Of a stretch of 21,101 nucleotides of DNA, positions 1-6,927 are shown one piece after another. The first letter of the stretch is position 1. Every line of letters begins with the position of its first letter. Below the pieces are notes generated by a model. It did not search any database, had not been told where the DNA came from, and saw only the letters and a list, made by a program, of their open reading frames with translations. Origin of the DNA: CAMLOF01 sp041913045 (lineage in GTDB: Bacteria > Pseudomonadota > Gammaproteobacteria > Burkholderiales > Burkholderiaceae_C); assembly GCA_041913045.1 (NCBI GenBank), contig JAYSGB010000048.1, forward strand, positions 1 through 21,101. The letters are read 5' to 3'. Both the position numbers and the translations under genes were made by a program.

Positions 1-53
1 CGTAAGCCAACAGATTTACAGTCTGCCCCCTTTAGCCACTCGGGCACCCCTCC
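1..53 (-). tRNA. tRNA-Tyr (anticodon GTA), 3' part cut off by window edge
   Basis: Read on the minus strand, the segment begins GGAGGGGTGCCCGAGTGGC at base 53. This is a typical acceptor 5' strand and class II D-arm. It continues through an anticodon stem-loop with loop CTGTAAA, flanked by GCAGA and TCTGT. The anticodon GTA occupies bases 19-17, so the tRNA reads Tyr codons. The variable arm, T-arm and 3' acceptor strand lie outside the window. The tRNA starts 13 nt after the ung stop codon on the same strand, so it is either co-transcribed with ung or has a promoter over the 3' end of ung. Confidence 0.93.
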
Positions 54-65
54 GGCGAGCCATCA

Positions 66-94
66 ATTATGCCACGGTTTTTTGAAAATTCACA
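66..94 (-). promoter_or_regulatory. candidate tRNA-Tyr promoter overlapping the end of ung
   Basis: On the minus strand a CATAAT hexamer (bases 71-66, five of six matches to TATAAT) lies about 13 nt before the mature tRNA 5' end, placing the transcription start near base 59. The TAA inside it is the ung stop codon. The last ~50 bases of ung are strikingly A/T-rich for this genome, as expected for promoter DNA. The hexamer 17 nt upstream, TGTGAA, is a poor -35 match, so the call rests mainly on the -10 element, the composition and the spacing. Confidence 0.4.
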
Positions 95-846
95 CTCCAG
101 TTGATGGGCTCTTGATTTTTTTGTGCGAGCCAGCCGTTTGCCTGCGCAAAATGGCCGCAACCGATGAATGGCACCGGGGGGCGGCGAGCGGAAAGCGGCG
201 ACGGGTGGTTCGCCTGCAACACCAGGTGGCGCGACCCATCCACCAAAGCCGCTTTCGCTTGTGCGTGTGCCCCCCACAGGAAGAAAACCTTTGGCTGATC
301 ATCGGCACTGCATGCGGCAATGATGGCGTCGGTGAGTGCCTCCCAGCCCATGCGGGCATGGCTTGCAGGCGCCCCCTCTTCCACGGTGAGGCAGGTGTTG
401 AGCAGCAGCACGCCTTGGGCCGCCCATGCTTTCAAACTCCCGGAGGGCGGCGGCGTACCGCCGAACTCGCGCGCAACCTCGTTGTAGATGTTGCGCAGCG
501 AGGGGGGAATCCGCACACCGTCACGCACCGAGAAGGCCAACCCCTCAGCCTGACCCGCCCCGTGATAAGGGTCCTGCCCCAGTATGACAGCGCGCACATT
601 GGCCAGCGGAGTGAGCTCCAACGCGCGAAACGGTTCGGGCGGGTAAATGGTGGCGCCAGCACGCAGCCGATCCGCCAATGCCCCGAGCAATGCCTGGCCT
701 TGCGACGAACGCCAATACTGTTGAAGGATGGGCCTCCAGCTATCGTCTGAAGACCAGGCCGCCGGGTCGGCGCAGGTCAGGCGCGACTGTTCGGCGCATG
801 CAGCGGCGCTGGGAGACTCGCCCCAATCAAATGCGGACTGCGTCAC
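67..846 (-). CDS. ung: uracil-DNA glycosylase (family 1)
   Basis: Removes uracil from DNA by cleaving the N-glycosidic bond, the first step of base excision repair; cytosolic, acting on the nucleoid. The 259-residue product carries the family-1 water-activating motif GQDPYHG (catalytic Asp about residue 92), the LLLNT strand, and the DNA-intercalating HPSPLSA loop starting near His214. Length is slightly above the ~230 usual because of an N-terminal extension of about 30 residues. The start is GTG at 846, 12 nt downstream of the trpC stop; no Shine-Dalgarno is evident, so translation may depend on coupling to trpC. It is the last protein gene of the trp block. Its A/T-rich 3' end probably doubles as the tRNA-Tyr promoter. 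Confidence 0.96.
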   Translation of the reverse strand: MTQSAFDWGESPSAAACAEQSRLTCADPAAWSSDDSWRPILQQYWRSSQGQALLGALADRLRAGATIYPPEPFRALELTPLANVRAVILGQDPYHGAGQAEGLAFSVRDGVRIPPSLRNIYNEVAREFGGTPPPSGSLKAWAAQGVLLLNTCLTVEEGAPASHARMGWEALTDAIIAACSADDQPKVFFLWGAHAQAKAALVDGSRHLVLQANHPSPLSARRPPVPFIGCGHFAQANGWLAQKNQEPINWSVNFQKTVA

Positions 847-858
847 AGCGTCACAGCG

Positions 859-1647
859 TCAGAAGAACAGTTCAGCCAGGGCTTCGCCGGGTTCTGGCGC
901 CCGCATGAAGGCCTCGCCCACGAGGAAGGCGTTCACCCCGGCGTCGCGCATGCGCTGCACGTCGGCGCGATTGAGGATGCCGCTTTCGGTGATGAGCAGA
1001 CGATCGGCGGGCACATCTGGCAGCATGCCCAGCGTGGTGTCGAGCGTGACCTCGAAGGTGCGCAGGTTGCGGTTGTTGATGCCGACCAGCGGGGTCTTCA
1101 GCCGGAGGGCGCGCTGCAACTCAACGCGGTCATGAACTTCCACCAGCACAGCCATGTTCAAGCCGAGCGCGATAGCCTCCAGGTCGGCCATCTGGGCGTC
1201 GTCCAGACAGGCGGCAATAAGCAGGATGCAGTCCGCGCCCATGGCGCGGGCTTCATAGACCTGGTATGGGTCCACCATGAAGTCCTTGCGCAGCACCGGC
1301 AGGTCGCACGAAGCGCGGGCCTGCTTGAGGTAGTCAGGGCTGCCCTGGAAGTACTGGCGGTCGGTCAGCACAGAAAGGCAGGCAGCGCCATGCTCGGCGT
1401 AGCTCTGCGCAATGTCGGCCGGAATGAAGTTTTCGCGCAGCACGCCCTTGGACGGGCTGGCCTTCTTCACCTCGGCGATGACGGCGGGCTGCCCAGCGTC
1501 GATGCGGCGGCGCAAGGCGCCTGCGAAATCGCGGGTGAGAACGCGGGTTTCGGCGTCGTAGCGCACGTCGGCAAGCGACCGGCTTTTGAGGGCCTGCGCG
1601 ATTTCCTCACGCTTGGTGGCCACGATCTTGTTGAGGATGTCACTCAT
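859..1647 (-). CDS. trpC: indole-3-glycerol phosphate synthase
   Basis: Converts carboxyphenylaminodeoxyribulose-5-phosphate to indole-3-glycerol phosphate in tryptophan synthesis. The 262-residue TIM barrel is monofunctional, with no TrpF domain. Visible signatures are VIAEVKKASPSKG (residues ~56-68, catalytic Lys), VLRKDFMVDPYQVYEA, LVEVHDRVEL, GINNRNLRTFEV, LITESGI and the phosphate-binding FLVGEAFM near the C terminus. The ATG start at 1647 overlaps the last 8 bases of the upstream small membrane-protein ORF (ATGAGTGA), pointing to translational coupling. It is followed 12 nt later by ung. Confidence 0.98.
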   Translation of the reverse strand: MSDILNKIVATKREEIAQALKSRSLADVRYDAETRVLTRDFAGALRRRIDAGQPAVIAEVKKASPSKGVLRENFIPADIAQSYAEHGAACLSVLTDRQYFQGSPDYLKQARASCDLPVLRKDFMVDPYQVYEARAMGADCILLIAACLDDAQMADLEAIALGLNMAVLVEVHDRVELQRALRLKTPLVGINNRNLRTFEVTLDTTLGMLPDVPADRLLITESGILNRADVQRMRDAGVNAFLVGEAFMRAPEPGEALAELFF

Positions 1648-1783
1648 CTTGGTGTTTTTCCTGCGGCGCGGGTGGCGCGCCGTTCTTGAGTATGCGCACG
1701 AAGACGCGGTGCATGACCAGCCCAGCCACGACGAACACGGCGGACACGCCGAGCGCGATCCAGGTGCCAGGGTCTTGCCACAT
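1640..1783 (-). CDS. small single-span membrane protein between trpD and trpC
   Basis: A 47-residue ORF begins ATG TGG CAA at 1783, 7 nt after the trpD stop, and ends inside the first codons of trpC with an 8-base overlap. The predicted peptide has a short N terminus (MWQDPG), one hydrophobic helix at residues ~8-24, a basic cluster (HRVFVRILK), and a charged Pro/Gln/Glu-rich tail. By the positive-inside rule this suggests a cytoplasmic C terminus. I do not recognise a family. Its exact fit between two trp genes and its coupling to trpC argue that it is translated. It has no clear Shine-Dalgarno, so it would depend on ribosomes finishing trpD. No function can be assigned; it could simply be a coupling ORF that helps translate trpC. 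Confidence 0.6.
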   Translation of the reverse strand: MWQDPGTWIALGVSAVFVVAGLVMHRVFVRILKNGAPPAPQEKHQDE

Positions 1784-1790
1784 TGCGCGT

Positions 1791-2834
1791 TCAGGCCGAC
1801 AGTTCGTGGGCCACGCTGACAAGTTGGTCGAGCTTGGCCTTGGCAGCACCGCTGGACAGTGCCTGGCGCGCCAGGGCGATGCCCGCTTCCATGCTTTCGG
1901 CCACGTTGGCGGCATAGAGCGCCACACCAGCGTTGAGCAACACGATGTCACGGGCGGCGCCCGGCTCGTCGTCGAGCACACCCAGCAGCATGGTGCGGGA
2001 TTGCTCGGGTGTTTCGACCTTGAGGCTGCGGTTGCTGGCCATGGTGAAACCGAAATCTTCAGGGTGGATCTCGTACTCTTCGACCTGCCCGTTTTTCAGC
2101 TCTCCCACCAGGGTGCCCGCCCCGAGGCTGACTTCATCCATGCCGTCCTTGCCGTAGACGACCAGCGCATGCTCCGCGCCCAGGCGCTGCAGCGCACGCA
2201 CCTGGATGCCGACCAGGTCGGCGTGGAACACCCCCATGAGGATGTTGGGCGCGCCTGCCGGGTTGGTGAGGGGACCGAGGATGTTGAAGATGGTCTTGAT
2301 GCCCAGCTCTTTGCGCACCGGTGCCACATTCTTCATGGCAGGGTGGTGGTTGGGCGCAAACATGAAGCCGATGCCGACACGGCGGATGCATTCGGCGATG
2401 GCCTCGGGCTTGAGGTTGATGTTGACGCCAAGGTTCTCGAGCACGTCCGCACTGCCGGACTTGCTGGACACGCTGCGCCCGCCGTGTTTGCTGACCTTGG
2501 CACCTGCCGCCGCGGCCACGAACATGGAGCAGGTTGAGATATTGAAGGTGTGCGAGCCGTCGCCGCCCGTGCCCACGATGTCCACCATGTGCGTGCGGTC
2601 AGACACTTCCACCTTGGTGGAGAACTCGCGCATCACCTGGGCGGCGGCCGTGATTTCGCCGATCGTTTCCTTCTTGACGCGCAAGCCGGTGATGAGCGCC
2701 GCCATCATCACGGGGGACATCTCGCCGCCCATGATCAGGCGCATGAGGTGCAGCATCTCGTCGTGGAAGATTTCGCGGTGCTCGATGGTGCGCTGCAGGG
2801 CTTCCTGGGGAGTGATCTTGTGGGTGTGAGGCAT
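1791..2834 (-). CDS. trpD: anthranilate phosphoribosyltransferase
   Basis: Transfers the phosphoribosyl group of PRPP to anthranilate, the second committed step of tryptophan synthesis. The 347-residue protein shows the PRPP-binding glycine loop GTGGDGSHTFNIST (residues 88-101), KHGGRSVSSKSGSADVLE from residue 116, and ILGPLTNPAGAP in the middle, all hallmarks of the family. Length is normal. The ATG at 2834 is preceded by GGAG seven bases upstream. It is not fused to trpG. The exporter gene ends 27 nt upstream and the small membrane ORF begins 7 nt downstream, consistent with one transcript. Confidence 0.98.
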   Translation of the reverse strand: MPHTHKITPQEALQRTIEHREIFHDEMLHLMRLIMGGEMSPVMMAALITGLRVKKETIGEITAAAQVMREFSTKVEVSDRTHMVDIVGTGGDGSHTFNISTCSMFVAAAAGAKVSKHGGRSVSSKSGSADVLENLGVNINLKPEAIAECIRRVGIGFMFAPNHHPAMKNVAPVRKELGIKTIFNILGPLTNPAGAPNILMGVFHADLVGIQVRALQRLGAEHALVVYGKDGMDEVSLGAGTLVGELKNGQVEEYEIHPEDFGFTMASNRSLKVETPEQSRTMLLGVLDDEPGAARDIVLLNAGVALYAANVAESMEAGIALARQALSSGAAKAKLDQLVSVAHELSA

Positions 2835-2861
2835 GTGTGATCTCCGAAGACGGGGGTCTGG

Positions 2862-3515
2862 TCACTGGGCGGGATTGTCGGTCATGGCCAGCTTGAGGCC
2901 AAAGCCAACGAACATGAAACCTGCGGCTCGGTCCATCCAATGCATGGCACGCTGCACCGTGGCGACACGCTGTGCCGCCCAGCCGGCGAGCCAGGCGTAA
3001 CCTATGTTGATGGGCAGCGAGTTGAGGTTGAACAGCAGCCCGAGCAGCAGGAAGGCTAGCACCTTGTCAGAGGCATCGGGGGCGATGAACTGGGGAACAA
3101 AGGCCAGGAAAAACAGGGCCACCTTGGGATTGAGCACGTTGGTGAGAAAGCCGCGCCCGAAGACACGACGCAGATCGACCGGCACCCCCGCCGTTTGATG
3201 GGCGGCAGGAATGACGGACGCCCCGCCGCCTTTTGCGAGCAGCAGCTTGACACCCATCCACACGAGGTACGCAGCCCCCAGCCACTTGAGCACGGTAAAC
3301 GCCGTTGCGGACGTGGCCAACAGTGCACTCACGCCAAGAGCCGCAGCCACCACATGAACAAAGCAGCCGCTGACGATACCCATTGCTGCAACAACGCCCG
3401 CACGCACACCGTGCTTGAGCGCATGGGTAACGATGTAGAGCACGTCGGGCCCGGGAGTGAGGTTGAGCAGCCAACCGGCGGCGATGAACATCAGGAGTTG
3501 TGGCGTGTCGGGCAT
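2862..3515 (-). CDS. LysE/RhtB family amino-acid exporter
   Basis: A 217-residue inner-membrane protein with about six hydrophobic segments. It has the family's N-terminal signature GWLLNLTPGPDVLYIV, where NxxPGP is the LysE/RhtB hallmark, then GVRAGVVAAMGIVSGCFVHV and, mid-protein, GFLTNVLNPKVALFF, also conserved in the family. Members export neutral or basic amino acids and analogues by proton antiport. The substrate cannot be read from sequence. AGGAG lies five bases before the ATG. It lies in the trp operon 20 nt after the aldolase gene and 27 nt before trpD, so export of tryptophan, an aromatic intermediate or the aldolase's substrate or product is a reasonable guess only. Confidence 0.92.
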   Translation of the reverse strand: MPDTPQLLMFIAAGWLLNLTPGPDVLYIVTHALKHGVRAGVVAAMGIVSGCFVHVVAAALGVSALLATSATAFTVLKWLGAAYLVWMGVKLLLAKGGGASVIPAAHQTAGVPVDLRRVFGRGFLTNVLNPKVALFFLAFVPQFIAPDASDKVLAFLLLGLLFNLNSLPINIGYAWLAGWAAQRVATVQRAMHWMDRAAGFMFVGFGLKLAMTDNPAQ

Positions 3516-3535
3516 GGTGTCTCCTGCGGGGCGAG

Positions 3536-4630
3536 TCAGTAAACGGCTGTGCCTGGCACCTGTTGCGTGGCCGAACCGGCGGCATCCGGGGATGCAAAGA
3601 AGCGGCGTATGCAGTCCAGCGCACGGTCAATGCCTGCCTCGTCCACATCGAGGTGGGTGACGAAGCGCAGACCAATGAGCCCGGTGGCGAGCACGCCATG
3701 GGCCTTGAGGTGATCCAGCAAAGCTGGGCCGCGCCCATCGGCCACGTCCAGGAACACGATGTTGGTCTGGGCGGAGCGCACCCTCAGGCCTGGAATGCCT
3801 GCCAGCCCGGCCGCCAGACGTTGCGCGTTGGCATGGTCCTGCGCCAGCCGGTCTACATGGTGGTCCAGCGCGTGCTGCGCCGCAGCCGCGAGCAAGCCCG
3901 CCTGGCGCAGCCCGCCACCGGCCATCTTGCGAAGGCGGCGCGCCCGGTCGATCAGCTCGCGCGAGCCACACAGGGCTGAGCCGACGGGCGCCCCCAGCCC
4001 CTTGCTGAAACAGACGGAGAGGCTATCGAAATGGTCGGCAATCTCGCGCACGCGCTGCAAGGGCGTTTGCCCCGGCGCAGCGGTGGCCACGGCGGCGTTG
4101 AACACGCGGGCGCCATCCAGGTGCGTGGCCAAGCCCTTGCTCCTGGCCAACTGGGTCGCCTGCCGGAGGTAGTCGTCTGGCATGGGGTGGCCGTTCCAGG
4201 TGTTTTCCAGGCAGAGCAGACGCGTGCGGGCGAAGTGTGGGTCGTCGGGCTTGATGGCGGCTTCGATATCGGCCAGGTTCATACGGCCCGAAGCGTCCTG
4301 CAGCAAGGGCTGCGGCTGCACGCTGCCGAACACCGCTGCGCCACCACCTTCGTAACGGTAGGTGTGGGCAAGCTGGCCAACGATGTATTCGTCGCCCCGG
4401 CCGCAATGCGCCAGGATGCCGCAGAGGTTGCTTTGCGTGCCCGAGGGCATGAAGAGCGCCGCTTCCTTACCGGTAAGAGCTGCAATGTGTTCCTGCAACA
4501 GGTTGACCGTGGGGTCGTCGCCAAACACGTCGTCGCCCAAGGGCGCCGCCATCATGGCTTCGCGCATGGCCGCCGTGGGGCGGGTCACCGTGTCGCTGCG
4601 CAGATCAACAATAGGCTGGGATGCACTCAT
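3536..4630 (-). CDS. ltaE: low-specificity L-threonine aldolase-type PLP enzyme
   Basis: A 364-residue fold-type I PLP enzyme of the threonine aldolase (beta-eliminating lyase) family. Members cleave L-threonine, L-allo-threonine or L-phenylserine-type beta-hydroxy amino acids to glycine plus an aldehyde. Seen are DLRSDTVTRPT at the N terminus, GDDVFGDDPTVNLLQE, FMPSGTQSNL, the ring-stacking region AHTYRYEGGG, HLDGARVFNAAVA (PLP-contacting Asp and Arg), and SVCFSKGLGAPVGS with the Schiff-base lysine. The ATG overlaps the trpG stop (ATGA) and has GGAG upstream. The same superfamily includes tryptophanase, but the motifs here are aldolase-type. Its place inside a trp operon is unusual; substrate preference is unknown. 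Confidence 0.9.
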   Translation of the reverse strand: MSASQPIVDLRSDTVTRPTAAMREAMMAAPLGDDVFGDDPTVNLLQEHIAALTGKEAALFMPSGTQSNLCGILAHCGRGDEYIVGQLAHTYRYEGGGAAVFGSVQPQPLLQDASGRMNLADIEAAIKPDDPHFARTRLLCLENTWNGHPMPDDYLRQATQLARSKGLATHLDGARVFNAAVATAAPGQTPLQRVREIADHFDSLSVCFSKGLGAPVGSALCGSRELIDRARRLRKMAGGGLRQAGLLAAAAQHALDHHVDRLAQDHANAQRLAAGLAGIPGLRVRSAQTNIVFLDVADGRGPALLDHLKAHGVLATGLIGLRFVTHLDVDEAGIDRALDCIRRFFASPDAAGSATQQVPGTAVY

Positions 4631-5205
4631 GCCTGCTCCAGGAAGTTGCGCAGCATGGCGTGGCCGTGCTCGGTGAGGATGGACTCGGGGTGGAACTGCA
4701 CGCCTTGTATGGGCAGTTCGCGGTGGCGCACGCCCATGATCTCGCCGTCATCCGTCCAGGCGGTGATTTTGAGTTCCGCTGGGCAGGTGGCACGCTCGAT
4801 GGCCAGCGAGTGGTATCGGTTGACCGTGAACTGGCGCGGCAGGTCGGCAAAGACGCCTTCTTGCGTGGTGGTGATGACGCTGGTCTTGCCATGCATCAGC
4901 TCCTGCGCACGCACGATGTTCCCGCCAAAGGCGGCGCCGATGCTCTGGTGCCCCAGACACACCCCCAGAATGGGCAGCTTGCCCGCGAAGTGTTTGATGG
5001 CGGCCACGGAGATGCCCGCTTCGGCTGGCGAGCAAGGGCCCGGGGAGATGACCAGCCGGTCGGGCGCGTGCTGGGCAATGCCTTCCAGGGTGATTTCGTC
5101 GTTGCGGAACACTTCGACCTGGGCGCCCAGTTCACCAAAGTACTGCACGATGTTGTAGGTGAACGAGTCGTAGTTGTCCACCATCAAGAGCTTCAGGCGT
5201 TTCAT
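4627..5205 (-). CDS. trpG: anthranilate synthase component II (glutamine amidotransferase)
   Basis: Hydrolyses glutamine and channels ammonia to TrpE. The 192-residue class I amidotransferase has MVDNYDSFTYNIVQY at the N terminus, the oxyanion region ISPGPCSPAEAGIS, the nucleophile elbow LGVCLGHQSIGAAFGG (catalytic Cys), and the His-Glu pair in GVQFHPESILTEHG near the C terminus. An upstream in-frame ATG at 5274 exists, but MKRLKLLMVDNYDSF at 5205 matches the family N terminus and overlaps the trpE stop as ATGA, so 5205 is chosen. It lacks a PabA-specific partner; with trpE adjacent it is assigned to tryptophan, though dual use in folate synthesis is common in this family. Confidence 0.97.
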   Translation of the reverse strand: MKRLKLLMVDNYDSFTYNIVQYFGELGAQVEVFRNDEITLEGIAQHAPDRLVISPGPCSPAEAGISVAAIKHFAGKLPILGVCLGHQSIGAAFGGNIVRAQELMHGKTSVITTTQEGVFADLPRQFTVNRYHSLAIERATCPAELKITAWTDDGEIMGVRHRELPIQGVQFHPESILTEHGHAMLRNFLEQA

Positions 5206-6701
5206 TCCAGGCCCTCCTCGACCAGTTCGCTGGCGCGCAGCACGGCGCGCGCCTTGTGTTCGGTTTCCCTCCACTCCAGTTCGGGCACGGAGTCGGCCAC
5301 CACGCCAGCGGCGGCCTGCACGTGCAGCAGGCCGTCCTTGACGACGCCGGTGCGGATGGCGATGGCCACGTCCATGTCGCCCGCGTAGCTGAGGTAGCCA
5401 CAGGCGCCGCCGTAGACGCCGCGCTTGACGGGCTCCAACTGGTCGATCAACTCCATGGCGTGGACCTTGGGCGCGCCACTGAGCGTGCCCGCCGGGAAGG
5501 CTGCGCGCAGCACGTCCATGCTGGTGAGACCGGGCTTGAGGATGCCTTCGACATTGCTGACGATGTGCATGACGTGGCTGTAACGCTCAACGGCAAACGC
5601 CTCGGTCACCTTGACGCTGCCGGTTTCGGCGATTCGCCCGATGTCGTTGCGAGCCAGGTCGATCAGCATCACGTGCTCGGCACGCTCTTTCGGGTCGGCC
5701 AGCAGGTCTTTCTCGGCTGCAAGGTCTTTCTCGGGCGTGGCGCCGCGCGGCCGGGTGCCTGCCAGCGGACGGATGGTCACCTTGGTGCCTTCCGCGGTGT
5801 GCTCCTGCCGCACCAGGATTTCGGGCGAGGAGCCGACCACGTGGGCGTCGTCCAGGTGGTAGTAGTACATGTAGGGGCTGGGGTTGAGCGTGCGCAGGGC
5901 GCGGTACAGGCTCACCGGGCTTTGTGCATAGGGCTTGCTGATGCGCTGACCCATGACGATCTGCATGAAATCACCCGCCTGGATCAGGCCTTTGGCGCGC
6001 TCCACGGCTTGCAGGAAATCGGCCTTGGCATAGTCACGCTGCTCAGGCTGGTGCGGCATGGCGTGAACCTCGGGCACCTGAACCGGCACGAGCAGACGAG
6101 CCTTCAGCTCGGCCAGACGCGCCTGCGCACGCTCGTAGGCGTCGGGCTCGGACGGATCGGCATACACCATCAGGTGCAGCTTGCCGCTGAGGTTGTCGAT
6201 GACGGCCAGCTCCTCGCAGTGGAGCAACTGGATGTCGGGCATGCCGATGGTGTCCGGCGGGCAGCTGTTTTCCAGCTTCTTTTCAATGTGGCGCACCGTG
6301 TCATAGCCAAAGTACCCCGCCAGGCCGCCACAGAAGCGCGGCATACCGGGGCGCAAGGCGACCTTGAAGCGGCGCTGGTAGGCCTCGATGAACTCGAGCG
6401 GGTTGCCTGGGACGGTCTCGACGATCTGGTCGTCACGCACCACGTCGGTACGCGCCTGGGCGCCAAAGCCGGACGCCCGCAGCGACACGCGTGCAGGCAG
6501 CCCGATGAAGCTGTAGCGCCCGAAGCGCTCCCCGCCCACCACAGATTCCAGCAGGAAGCTGTTGCGCCCGCCGTCCTGCACATGGGCCAGCTTGAGGTAG
6601 AGGGATAGCGGGGTTTCGAGATCGGCAAAGGCTTCCGCCACGAGAGGGATGCGGTTGTAGCCCTGGCCCGCCAGGTCGAGAAATTCGGTTTCGGTGATCA
6701 A
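5202..6701 (-). CDS. trpE: anthranilate synthase component I
   Basis: Makes anthranilate from chorismate and ammonia, the first committed and normally feedback-inhibited step of tryptophan synthesis. The start is taken as TTG at 6701 because a perfect AGGAGG (6713-6708) lies six bases upstream and the following ITETEFLDLAGQGYNRIP matches usual TrpE N termini. This gives 499 residues. An in-frame ATG at 6752 would add 17 residues but overlaps the leader hairpin. Seen are the LLES tryptophan-binding serine region, NPSPYMYYY, RPLAGTRPRGATPEKD, DLARNDIGRIAETGSVKV, and the C-terminal FPAGTLSGAPKVHAMELI. First structural gene of the operon, ATGA-coupled to trpG. Confidence 0.98.
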   Translation of the reverse strand: MITETEFLDLAGQGYNRIPLVAEAFADLETPLSLYLKLAHVQDGGRNSFLLESVVGGERFGRYSFIGLPARVSLRASGFGAQARTDVVRDDQIVETVPGNPLEFIEAYQRRFKVALRPGMPRFCGGLAGYFGYDTVRHIEKKLENSCPPDTIGMPDIQLLHCEELAVIDNLSGKLHLMVYADPSEPDAYERAQARLAELKARLLVPVQVPEVHAMPHQPEQRDYAKADFLQAVERAKGLIQAGDFMQIVMGQRISKPYAQSPVSLYRALRTLNPSPYMYYYHLDDAHVVGSSPEILVRQEHTAEGTKVTIRPLAGTRPRGATPEKDLAAEKDLLADPKERAEHVMLIDLARNDIGRIAETGSVKVTEAFAVERYSHVMHIVSNVEGILKPGLTSMDVLRAAFPAGTLSGAPKVHAMELIDQLEPVKRGVYGGACGYLSYAGDMDVAIAIRTGVVKDGLLHVQAAAGVVADSVPELEWRETEHKARAVLRASELVEEGLE

Positions 6702-6713
6702 GTGGAGCCTCCT

Positions 6714-6867
6714 GAAGCTCGCTCCCCGCAAGGCGCGGGGCGTTTCATCCAATGCTTGCCCCCCAATGAGCGGGGAGCGCGAGGCGCGGCAAAGTGTGGG
6801 CCGCGCAGCGGGAGAACCCGCGAAAGGTCAGCGCGCAGTCTTTGGCTTACGCCAGGGCCAAGCCTCC
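6714..6867 (-). promoter_or_regulatory. trp leader RNA with alternative hairpins (attenuator-like)
   Basis: The minus-strand RNA between the Trp codons and the trpE Shine-Dalgarno can form five stems. A: TTGGC/GCCAA (6842-6846 with 6857-6861) around the two Trp codons. B: GCGGG/CCCGC (6808-6812 with 6817-6821). C: GCGCGGC/GCCGCGC (6784-6790 with 6800-6806). E: CCCCGC/GCGGGG (6724-6729 with 6735-6740), ending 10 nt before AGGAGG. D: a 10-bp long-range stem of CGCTCCCCGC with GCGGGGAGCG (6720-6729 with 6770-6779). D and E compete for the same arm, as in attenuators. No stem is followed by a U-tract, so control of trpE translation or Rho-dependent termination is more likely than intrinsic termination. 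Confidence 0.6.
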
Positions 6868-6920
6868 CGGCCGCATTGCGAGGCCAGGCGAGCTGTGGAA
6901 GTGCCGCTTTGGATGAACAT
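6828..6920 (-). CDS. trpL: trp operon leader peptide (Trp-Pro-Trp near its end)
   Basis: A 30-codon ORF begins ATGTTCATCC at 6920 (MFIQSG...) and ends EAWPWRKPKTAR before TGA at 6828. Tryptophan codons at residues 21 and 23 (bases 6860-6858 and 6854-6852) are placed as in attenuation leaders: late in a short ORF and inside the first of several hairpins upstream of trpE. Ribosome stalling at these codons when charged tRNA-Trp is scarce would change downstream RNA pairing. The start codon lies at the transcription start predicted from the -10 element, and there is no Shine-Dalgarno, so the ORF would be translated from a leaderless mRNA. The function is inferred from codon content and position. 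Confidence 0.7.
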   Translation of the reverse strand: MFIQSGTSTARLASQCGREAWPWRKPKTAR

Positions 6921-6927
6921 GCGAACA

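Noticed and set aside
5205..5274. An N-terminal extension of trpG starting at 5274.
   Set aside because: It would overlap trpE by 73 bases and add an Arg/Gly-rich tail not found in the family. ATG 5205 overlaps the trpE stop as ATGA.
5256..6608. A 450-codon plus-strand open frame opposite trpE.
   Set aside because: It is His/Val/Gly/Asp-rich shadow translation of a GC-rich gene, without recognisable domains. Similar shadows oppose gor, uvrA, amn and purT.
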